Shown here piece after piece: positions 1 through 5,684 of a stretch of DNA of 8,185 nt. The translations under genes were made by a program, and so were the position numbers. Each line of letters starts with the position of its first letter. Within the stretch, counting starts at the first letter, position 1. The stretch comes from Hadesarchaea archaeon. GTDB lineage: Archaea > Hadarchaeota > Hadarchaeia > Hadarchaeales > WYZ-LMO6. The notes under the pieces are model-generated. The model saw nothing but the letters and a program-made list of their open reading frames with translations, made no database searches and was not told where the DNA came from. The stretch lies in assembly GCA_004347925.1 (NCBI GenBank), contig QNVD01000246.1:1-8185 (forward strand), given 5' to 3'.

Positions 1-926
1 AGGAGCTGGACCTGCTGGAGAGGCTGGAGGGGAGGGGGGTGGAGGTGGTGGAGACCGACCTGGGGGACAGGATCATCCAGCTGAGCGGGGGGGAACCCCT
101 CCACCCGGTGGGGCCAGCCGTGCACCTCACCCTGGAGGAGGTGGCCGGGGCCCTCTCCAGGGAGGTGGGGAGGGAGCTTCCCCCCGACGTGGAGGAGATC
201 GTGAGGGCCTCCAGGCTCAGGCTGAGGGAGAGGATCCTGGGGGCCAGGGTGGCCCTCACGGGAGCCAACGCCATAGCGGCGGAGGAGGGGGCGATAGGGC
301 TGGTGGAGAACGAGGGGAACATAAGCCTCATCACCAGGCTGCCGGAGAGGCACCTGGCGGTGGCGGGGATAGACAAGATAGTGCCCACGCTGGAGGAGGC
401 GGCCACGGTGATGAAGACCTGCGAGGCCTTCCTCACCGTGACGGGGGCCTACTACTCCTTCATCAAGGGGCCCTCCAGGACGGCGGACGTGATGGGGATA
501 GAGCAGTTCGGCATGCACGGGGCGAAGGAGGTGCACGTGGTCCTGCTGGACGGATGGAGGAGGGAGGCCGTGAGGAGGGGGATGGGGGAGCTGCTCTACT
601 GCTGCAACTGCGGGGCCTGCCTCTCGGTCTGCCCCGTCCTGCTGGAGACGGCCCACGCCTTCTCCTCCAGGGTGGGGGCGGGACCCATAGGGGTGGTGAG
701 GACCTGGTTCGTGCTGGGGCCGGAGGAGGCGATCAGGGCGGGGCTCTTCGCCTGCACGGGATGCGGGGCCTGCAGGGAGATCTGTCCGGGATCCATAGAC
801 TTCCCCCGCCTCATCGAGAGGCTCAGGAGGGAGGCGTGCTCTAGGGGGCTCATCCTTCCCCCCCACTCCTCCCTGGCCGAGAACATCCTTAGGGTGGGCA
901 ATCCCTTCGGGGAGAGGCCCGGGTGA
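1..926 (+). CDS. LUD-domain iron-sulfur protein (LutB/LldF-like), 5' partial
   Basis: The reading frame is open from base 3 to the TGA at 924-926. A GTG at base 39 lies inside the conserved stretch GVEVVETDLGD, so the true start is upstream of the window. The N-terminal part matches the LUD (lactate-utilization) domain: GANAIAAEEGAIGLVENEGN, then a conserved block around GIDKIVPTLEEA. The C-terminal part is a two-cluster ferredoxin module. The first C-x2-C-x2-C-x3-CP motif is at bases 600-635 and the second at 753-788, so two [4Fe-4S] clusters are expected. LutB proteins pass electrons during oxidation of lactate or related 2-hydroxyacids, usually with Fe-S and flavin partners, in the cytoplasm. 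The protein ends soon after NPFGE, a sequence that in HdrD/GlpC-type proteins often leads into a cysteine-rich CCG domain; none follows here. It overlaps the downstream permease by 4 bases. Family confidence is high; the substrate is not known. Confidence 0.85.
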   Translation, partial: ELDLLERLEGRGVEVVETDLGDRIIQLSGGEPLHPVGPAVHLTLEEVAGALSREVGRELPPDVEEIVRASRLRLRERILGARVALTGANAIAAEEGAIGLVENEGNISLITRLPERHLAVAGIDKIVPTLEEAATVMKTCEAFLTVTGAYYSFIKGPSRTADVMGIEQFGMHGAKEVHVVLLDGWRREAVRRGMGELLYCCNCGACLSVCPVLLETAHAFSSRVGAGPIGVVRTWFVLGPEEAIRAGLFACTGCGACREICPGSIDFPRLIERLRREACSRGLILPPHSSLAENILRVGNPFGERPG

Positions 927-2098
927 ACCCAGAAATATGGGGGAGGAAGAGGTGGAAGGTGTCCGCTGAGAGAAGGAAGGCCCTTCGCTTCATCCTCCTG
1001 CTGGGCCTGGTGAGCCTCCTGGGGGACGTGGTGTACGAGGGGGTCAGGGGGGCGGCCGGTCCCTTCCTGGCCTCCCTGGGGGCGAGCGCCGCCGTGGTGG
1101 GGGCGGCCTCCGGTCTGGGGGAGTTCCTGGGGTACGGCCTCCGTCCCCTCTCCGGCTACCTCTCCGACCGGCGGGGGGGCTACTGGGGCCTCACCCTCCT
1201 GGGCTACCTGGCCCTCCTCTCCCTCCCCCTCCTCTGCCTGGTCGGCTCCTGGCAGCTGGCGGTCCTCCTCCTCCTTCTGGAGAGGATGGGGAAGGCCGTG
1301 AGGACCCCTCCCCGGGACGCCATGCTCTCCCACGCCACCTGGCGGGTGGGGAGGGGGTGGGGCTTCGGGATCCACGAGGCCCTGGATCAGGTGGGGGCGG
1401 TGGCCGGTCCCCTCCTGGTGGCCCTCCTGATCTCCCTCCGGGGCTACAGGGGGGCCTTCTCCTTCCTCCTCCTCCCCGCCCTGCTCCTGCTCCTCTTCCT
1501 CCTGCTGGGCTGGAGGCTCTACCCCCGCCCCTCCCTGCTGGAGAGGGGGAGGGGGGAGGCCCGGGTGAAAAGGGGCTTCAGGCCCTACCTCCTCTTCGTG
1601 GTCCTCTCCACCTCCGGCTTCCTGACCTTCCCCCTCCTGGCCTACCGCCTCACCTCCTCCTTCTCCGACGCCGAGATCCCCCTCCTCTACGCCCTGGCCA
1701 TGGGGACGGACGCCCTCCTGGCCCTCTGGGCGGGGAGGGCCTACGACCGGAGGGGCCTCTCCTCCCTCCTCCTCGTCCCCCTCCTCTCCCTCCCCGTCGC
1801 CCCCCTGGCCTTCCTGGCGGGGGGGAAGGGGGGAGGGCTGCTCGCGGTCGTGCTCTGGGGGGCTTCCATGGGCGTGCAGGAGACGGTGATGAGGGCGGCC
1901 GTGGGGGAGATGGTCCCCGGGGGTAAGAGGGGGACGGCCTACGGCCTCTTCTCCTCCCTCTACGGCCTCTCCGGCTTCGCCGGAAACGCCCTGATGGGCC
2001 TGCTCTATCCCTCCCCCGGGCTGCTGGTGGCCTTCTCCCTCTCCGCCGAGCTCCTCTCCCTGCCCGTCCTCCTCCGCCTGCGCGGGGTGGAAGGTTGA
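923..2098 (+). CDS. MFS permease A
   Basis: This 391-residue protein is an integral membrane transporter of the major facilitator superfamily, with about a dozen hydrophobic segments by eye. The loop motif A of the first half is visible as GYLSDRRGG (78-86), and a weaker second-half copy is GRAYDRRGLS (271-280). The segment GKAVRTPPRDAML (123-135) and the later RGTAYGLF (336-343) are typical of a bacterial/archaeal MFS subgroup. The chosen GTG start overlaps the previous gene's stop as GTGA, implying translational coupling. A second in-frame GTG at base 959 (residue 13) has a GGAGG-like stretch upstream and could be the real start; the first 12 residues are not recognisably conserved. The substrate cannot be read from sequence. 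Position after a LUD/Fe-S gene would fit an organic acid, but this is inference. Confidence 0.85.
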   Translation: MNPEIWGRKRWKVSAERRKALRFILLLGLVSLLGDVVYEGVRGAAGPFLASLGASAAVVGAASGLGEFLGYGLRPLSGYLSDRRGGYWGLTLLGYLALLSLPLLCLVGSWQLAVLLLLLERMGKAVRTPPRDAMLSHATWRVGRGWGFGIHEALDQVGAVAGPLLVALLISLRGYRGAFSFLLLPALLLLLFLLLGWRLYPRPSLLERGRGEARVKRGFRPYLLFVVLSTSGFLTFPLLAYRLTSSFSDAEIPLLYALAMGTDALLALWAGRAYDRRGLSSLLLVPLLSLPVAPLAFLAGGKGGGLLAVVLWGASMGVQETVMRAAVGEMVPGGKRGTAYGLFSSLYGLSGFAGNALMGLLYPSPGLLVAFSLSAELLSLPVLLRLRGVEG

Positions 2099-3261
2099 AG
2101 AAAAACGTCAGGGCCCTCCTCCTCTCCGCCGCCCTGATCAGCTTCTCCATGGGGCTGGCCTACCCCTACTTCTCCGAGTACGCCTACTCCCTCACGGGCA
2201 ACCCCCTGCTGGCGGGGATGATCAGCTCCCTCCGCAGCCTCACGTGCGTCTTCTCCTTCGTCGCCGGGGGGCTGGCGGCGGACAGGCTGGGGAGGAAAAA
2301 GCCCGTCGTCTGGGGGACCGTCCTCCTGGGCCTCTCCCTCCTCCTCTACTCCTCCGCCGGGGGCACCCTGGGCCTCGTGCTGGCCGCCCTCCTGGAGGGG
2401 GCCGCCTACTTCTACTTTCCGGCCTTCAACGCCATGATCATGGACTCGGTGAGGGGGGGACTGCTCGGGGTCTTCACCCTGGCCGTGGTGGCGGAGCACC
2501 TCCCCTACTCCCTCTCCCCCGTGCTGGGAGGGGTGATGAGGGACGTCTGGGGAATCCCCGGTCTCAGGGCGGCCTTCCTCACCGGGGGAGCGGTGACCCT
2601 GGCCATGGCGCTGGTGAGGGCTGTCGTGCTCTCCGAGACCCTCCCCAGACCCGGGAGGGCCCCCTGGAGCCCGCTGAGGGACTTCCTCTCCCTCCACCGC
2701 CTGCTGAAGGGCCTGATCCTCCTGAGGATCCTCCTCCTCATCAGCGCCCTATCCATGTTCAACTTCTTCCTGGTGCTCTACGCGGTGAGGGACCTGGAGC
2801 TGATGAGCTTCACGGAGTTCGGGCTTGCCGTCGCCCTCTCCTCCCTCTCCTATCCCCTGGCCCTTCCCCTCAGCCGGAAGCTCAGGAACGTCCCCCCCTC
2901 CTTCCTCTACAGCCACCTCCTGCTGGTGGAGAGCCTCTCCCCCCTCCTGGTCCTCTTCCGCTCCGTCCCCTGCATCTTCCTCTCCCTGGTGATCATCAAC
3001 CTGTGCGGCTCCCTCACCTACGGGGTGGAGAGGGGCTCCGTGGCCCTCCTCACCCCAAGGGGGCTGAGGGGGAGGGCGGAGGCCTTCATGGACCTCTCCT
3101 TCTACCTCGGCTCCTCCCTGGGCACGGCCGCAGGCGGATACCTCTACTCCCTCTCCCCCGCCTCCGTGATGTGGGCCTCCTTCCTCCTCTTCGTGCTGGG
3201 CGCCCCCCTCTCCTACCTCCTGCTGAGGAGGTGGCCCAGGGAAGCCCCCCGCCGCTTCTGA
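2095..3261 (+). CDS. MFS permease B
   Basis: This 388-residue membrane transporter is a second MFS protein and is not a close copy of the one before it. Hydrophobic segments run along its whole length, with a charged central loop around residues 182-205 dividing two six-helix halves. Motif A is well formed as GGLAADRLGRKKP (58-70), and the 318-347 region (LLTPRGLRGRAEAFMDL, then GTAAGGYLY) resembles the usual fifth/eleventh helix area. Translation probably begins at a TTG whose last two bases are part of the previous stop (TTGA), so it depends on reading of permease A. The basic start KKNVR followed directly by a helix fits an intact N-terminus. The substrate is unknown. Whether A and B act separately or as a pair is open. 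Confidence 0.84.
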   Translation: MKKNVRALLLSAALISFSMGLAYPYFSEYAYSLTGNPLLAGMISSLRSLTCVFSFVAGGLAADRLGRKKPVVWGTVLLGLSLLLYSSAGGTLGLVLAALLEGAAYFYFPAFNAMIMDSVRGGLLGVFTLAVVAEHLPYSLSPVLGGVMRDVWGIPGLRAAFLTGGAVTLAMALVRAVVLSETLPRPGRAPWSPLRDFLSLHRLLKGLILLRILLLISALSMFNFFLVLYAVRDLELMSFTEFGLAVALSSLSYPLALPLSRKLRNVPPSFLYSHLLLVESLSPLLVLFRSVPCIFLSLVIINLCGSLTYGVERGSVALLTPRGLRGRAEAFMDLSFYLGSSLGTAAGGYLYSLSPASVMWASFLLFVLGAPLSYLLLRRWPREAPRRF

Positions 3262-3355
3262 GGTTTCAGGCCCTCCCAGGGCCCGCAACCATGGGCTCGG
3301 CGCCGGAGCAGGGCCCCTTCCTGTTTTCCTCGAAACGGGCTGGCGCCTGAAGATG
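3262..3355. other. Intergenic region with nested inverted repeats
   Basis: No gene is supported here. A perfect 6-bp hairpin with a 3-base loop forms from GGCCCT (3269-3274) and AGGGCC (3278-3283), just after the permease B stop. Further on, GGCGCC occurs at 3299-3304 and 3342-3347 and can pair with itself. Inside that pair lies a second stem, CCTGTTT (3320-3326) with AAACGGG (3333-3339), seven pairs with one T-G wobble and a 6-base loop. The short TTTT at 3324-3327 could contribute to transcription termination of the permease operon. A terminator, a small structured RNA or chance in GC-rich DNA are all possible. Confidence 0.4.
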
Positions 3356-3386
3356 CTATTTAAGCCTAGGGCTCGATGCCATCCAG
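3356..3386 (+). promoter_or_regulatory. Archaeal TATA-box promoter for a leaderless transcript
   Basis: The AT-rich sequence CTATTTAAG at 3356-3364 stands out in GC-rich DNA. Its centre lies about 27 bases before the ATG at 3387, the usual archaeal distance from TATA box to transcription start. Transcription should therefore begin at or beside the start codon. No Shine-Dalgarno sequence is seen directly before the ATG, which agrees with leaderless initiation. Confidence 0.6.
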
Positions 3387-4205
3387 ATGAAGCTGGGGCT
3401 GTCCAGCCTGCTCTTCGTGAGGGGGAAGCTGGAGGAGGCCCTCCCGCTCCTCCAGGAGCTGGGCTACGAGTGCCTGGAGGTGATCTACGAGGTCCCCCAC
3501 TTCTCCCTCAGGTGGGAGGAGGACAGGGAGAGGCTCAGGGAGCTGGGTAGGGAGCTGAGGGAGAGGGGGATGGAACCCTCCGTGCACACCCCCTTCCTGG
3601 ACCTCAATCCCGTCAGCCACCACCCCGAGGTCTTCGAGCTTAACAGGAGGCTGGCGGAGAGGGGGATGGAGGCCTGCCGGCTGCTGGGAGGGGAAATCGT
3701 GGTGGTGCACACGGGAACGTGCAGGGTCCCCACCCCCGAGTTCCTCCAGCGGGCCAGGGAGAGATGCCTCTCCCTGCTGCGGTCCCTGGCGGGAAGGGCC
3801 GGGGAGCTGGGGGTGAGGCTGGCCGTGGAGAACGGAAGCTCCCCCCACAGCCCCTTCTCCACCCCCGAGGAGCTGAGGGAGGTGGTGGAGGAGGTGGGCG
3901 CCGGCATAGCCTACGACGTGGGGCACGCCAACCTGAGGGAGAGGGAGGAGGGGAGGAGGCTGGACGTCCGCTCCCAGGTCAGGGCCATGGGGAAGAGCCT
4001 CCTGCACGTGCACGTGCACGACAACAGGGGGAAGGACGATGACCATCTGGTGCCGGGGGAGGGGGAGATAGACTTCGGCGCCCTCTCCGGGGCCCTGAGG
4101 GAGCTGGGTTACGGGGGGATGCTCATAGCGGAGCTCTGGAATCCCGGGGAACCTGGGGAGACGGCGAGGAGGGGAATGGAGGGCCTCCGCAGGTACTTCG
4201 CCTAG
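3387..4205 (+). CDS. Sugar phosphate isomerase/epimerase-like TIM-barrel protein (AP_endonuc_2 family)
   Basis: This 272-residue cytoplasmic protein has the shape and motifs of the xylose isomerase-like TIM barrel shared by endonuclease IV and sugar isomerases. Likely metal-site residues are H67 (VHTPF), H108 (VVHTG), E148 (AVENG), D177 and H180 (YDVGHAN), the histidines and D212 of HVHVHDN (207-213), and E249 (IAELW). The segment DDHLVPGEGEIDF (218-230) is typical of the family's isomerase/epimerase branch. The length is normal and there is no signal peptide. The ATG start is supported by a TATA box at leaderless spacing. It is transcribed alone and ends one base from the convergent radical SAM gene. 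The family covers sugar isomerases, inosose-type enzymes and endonuclease IV; the GEGEID segment favours a sugar-type substrate, but which one is unknown. Confidence 0.85.
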   Translation: MKLGLSSLLFVRGKLEEALPLLQELGYECLEVIYEVPHFSLRWEEDRERLRELGRELRERGMEPSVHTPFLDLNPVSHHPEVFELNRRLAERGMEACRLLGGEIVVVHTGTCRVPTPEFLQRARERCLSLLRSLAGRAGELGVRLAVENGSSPHSPFSTPEELREVVEEVGAGIAYDVGHANLREREEGRRLDVRSQVRAMGKSLLHVHVHDNRGKDDDHLVPGEGEIDFGALSGALRELGYGGMLIAELWNPGEPGETARRGMEGLRRYFA

Positions 4206-4206
4206 C

Positions 4207-5028
4207 TCAGGAGAGGAGGGAGGAGAGCCTCTCGGAGAGCACCCTCCTCCGGTAGGGATCCCTCAGGGTCTTGAACAGCTGCCAGGAGAGGTAGAGGGGG
4301 TTCAGGTAAAATTTCCTGAGGGTCCTTCCTATGGCCTCAAGGAGCCACTCCTCGGAGTAGGGGCACATCCCCAGCTCCACCGGCACGAACCCCGACTCCC
4401 AGTACCTCTCCCCCAGCTCGGGATTCCTGGAAACCAGGTCGTTCCAGAGCTGGGTGCCCGGATAGACCCAGAGGGGACCTATCCCCACCGCATCCATCCT
4501 CAGCCTTTCCGCGAACCTGAGGGTCTGGAGGACCTCCTCCCTGGTCTCCACCGGTGCCCCCACGATGAAGGTCCCCGTGGTGTTCAGCCCCGCCTTCCTG
4601 GCCGCCTCCACGGCCCTCACGGACTGCTGCGGGGTTATCCTCTTCTGGTAGTAATCCAAGATCCTCTGGCTCCCGCTCTCCAGTCCGAAGAAGACGGCCT
4701 CGCACCCCGCCCTCTTCATCTCCCGGAAGAGCTCCAGGCTCACGGCGTCCACCCTCGTCCCACACCACCAGCTGATGTCCAGCCTCCTCTCCCTCATCAG
4801 CTCGCATATCCTCTCCACCCTCTTCCTGACCAGGGTGAAGCTGTCGTCCACGAACCCCACCTCCTCGTATCCCTCCCCGGCCAGCTCCTCCAGCTCCCCC
4901 ACCAGGTTCTCCGGGGACCTGAACTTGCAGAGGTTTCCCCGGAAGGCCGTGCAGCTGCAGAAGGTGCAGCGGTGGGGGCAACCCCTGGAGGTGAGGACGG
5001 TGGTGAACCTCCCGGAGGAGAAGCTCAA
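4207..5028 (-). CDS. Radical SAM domain of a B12-binding radical SAM protein (3' part of split gene)
   Basis: This 273-codon frame carries the catalytic half of a cobalamin-dependent radical SAM protein. The cluster motif is C-x3-C-x2-C in RGCPHRCTFC (C17, C21, C24), which holds the [4Fe-4S] cluster that cleaves S-adenosylmethionine. Further family signatures are FVDDSF (59-64), FFGLESGSQRIL (113-124) and TFIVGAPVETREE (153-165). The TTG counted as its start is more likely an internal leucine codon. The same frame stays open upstream and encodes PDLDALPRPDRSLLGAEYS, the usual linker joining the B12-binding and radical SAM domains. The normal product is therefore probably one protein of about 479 residues, joined by a -1 shift near 5112-5118. 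If the parts are truly separate, the TTGA overlap with the upstream frame would couple them. The substrate is not known; such proteins often methylate or rearrange lipids, cofactors or peptides. Confidence 0.8.
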   Translation of the reverse strand: MSFSSGRFTTVLTSRGCPHRCTFCSCTAFRGNLCKFRSPENLVGELEELAGEGYEEVGFVDDSFTLVRKRVERICELMRERRLDISWWCGTRVDAVSLELFREMKRAGCEAVFFGLESGSQRILDYYQKRITPQQSVRAVEAARKAGLNTTGTFIVGAPVETREEVLQTLRFAERLRMDAVGIGPLWVYPGTQLWNDLVSRNPELGERYWESGFVPVELGMCPYSEEWLLEAIGRTLRKFYLNPLYLSWQLFKTLRDPYRRRVLSERLSSLLS

Positions 5029-5645
5029 GGGGCCCAGGGCATTGGAGTACTCGGCCCCCAGCAGGCTCCTGTCGGGCCTTGGCAGGGCGTCCAGATCGGG
5101 GACGGGGCTGGCGGGGGGCTGTGAACCACCCGGTCCCCCTCCCTGTAGGAGATCCCCCTGACCCTCCCCGGCTCCTCCCTCCCCTCCAGGACCCTGACGG
5201 CCTCCAATATGGTTCCCTCCCCCTCCCCCCTAACCACCAGGTCCACGAAGGGGTACTTCCTCAGGAGGGCATCGGCCGTGAAGGTGGCCTGGGGACCCCC
5301 CAGCAGGATCTTCCTCTCCGGGGAGGCCTCCTTCAGCCTGCAGGCCAGCTCCACCGCGTGCCCGAGGTTGCCGGCGAAGGTGCTGAGGCCAAGCACCTCC
5401 GGATCCTTCCTCCTCACCCACCCCTCCACCCGTTCCAGATCCCATCCCCTAACCGCGGCGTCCAGCACCGAAACCTCGTACCCCGCCTCCTCCAGCACGG
5501 ACGCCAGATACAGCAGGCCCAAGGGGGGCCAGGCCGAGCCGGCCCGGATCTCTCCCGTGCGGAAGTAGAGGAGGAGATCCCGCAGCCGGTCCCCCGCCGA
5601 CTGGGGGGATGAGAAGCTCTCGGGCAGATACACCAGGGCTATCAA
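5025..5645 (-). CDS. Cobalamin-binding domain of a B12-binding radical SAM protein (5' part of split gene)
   Basis: Residues 1 to about 178 form a Rossmann-like B12-binding domain of the kind found before radical SAM domains. Landmarks are PPLGLLYLASVLEEAGYEVS (40-59), DPEVLGLSTF (81-90), LLGGPQATF (114-122) and VDLVVRGEGEGT (134-145). The classic DxHxxG base-off motif is not seen, which is common in this group. After S176-P177-P178 the reading turns into a tail rich in proline, tryptophan and cysteine that resembles nothing in the family, while the correct linker continues in the -1 frame. The start is a TTG 39 bases after the SepS stop; no good Shine-Dalgarno sequence precedes it. An in-frame alternative start was not found between the SepS stop and this TTG. 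It is the last gene of the aIF5A-SepS operon or has its own weak promoter. Confidence 0.75.
   Translation of the reverse strand: MIALVYLPESFSSPQSAGDRLRDLLLYFRTGEIRAGSAWPPLGLLYLASVLEEAGYEVSVLDAAVRGWDLERVEGWVRRKDPEVLGLSTFAGNLGHAVELACRLKEASPERKILLGGPQATFTADALLRKYPFVDLVVRGEGEGTILEAVRVLEGREEPGRVRGISYREGDRVVHSPPPAPSPIWTPCQGPTGACWGPSTPMPWAP
5112..5118 (-). other. Frameshift site (C6 run, CCCCCCG heptamer)
   Basis: Read on the minus strand, the upstream frame passes through AGC CCC CCG. A step back of one base at this point gives S-P-P-A-S-P-V-P-D-L-D, which continues without a stop into the radical SAM domain. Adding one C to the C6 run has the same effect. The heptamer C CCC CCG also has the X XXY YYZ form on which ribosomes can slip by -1. 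The exact position is inferred from where family-like sequence changes frame. A base lost in sequencing, a real disabling mutation and programmed slippage are all possible. Confidence 0.7.
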
Positions 5646-5652
5646 TTCTTCA

Positions 5653-5682
5653 ACTCTTCGACCTTTTCTCCCTTGGATAAAA
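5653..5682 (-). promoter_or_regulatory. Possible weak promoter before the B12/radical SAM gene
   Basis: The minus strand reads TTTTAT at 5682-5677, right after the SepS stop codon, within the most AT-rich short gap of the region. A start about 26 bases downstream would fall near 5653, leaving a leader of roughly 8 bases before the TTG. The same T run could instead help to end SepS transcription. Confidence 0.25.
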
Positions 5683-5684
5683 GC

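Noticed and set aside
596..2697. Long antisense open frames opposite the Fe-S and permease genes
   Set aside because: Their proteins are dominated by Pro, Gly, Arg and Glu/Gln with no family features, as expected for shadows in GC-rich DNA. The sense frames carry clear LUD, ferredoxin and MFS motifs.
1357..3350. Alternative plus-strand frames inside the permeases
   Set aside because: They are proline- and glycine-rich translations of the same DNA, lacking membrane segments or motifs, and they overlap well-supported permeases throughout.
3262..3350. tRNA, C/D-box RNA or SECIS element in the gap
   Set aside because: No cloverleaf with a T-loop or acceptor end can be drawn. Box C is missing although CTGA occurs. 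No in-frame TGA needing selenocysteine was seen in the neighbouring genes.
3353..3550. Short plus-strand frame starting just before the TIM-barrel gene
   Set aside because: It begins inside the predicted promoter and overlaps the conserved N-terminus of the TIM-barrel protein in another frame. Its composition is that of a shadow.
4206..4206. A terminator between the convergent genes
   Set aside because: The stop codons are one base apart, so any terminator would have to lie in coding sequence, and no T-rich stretch is seen there.
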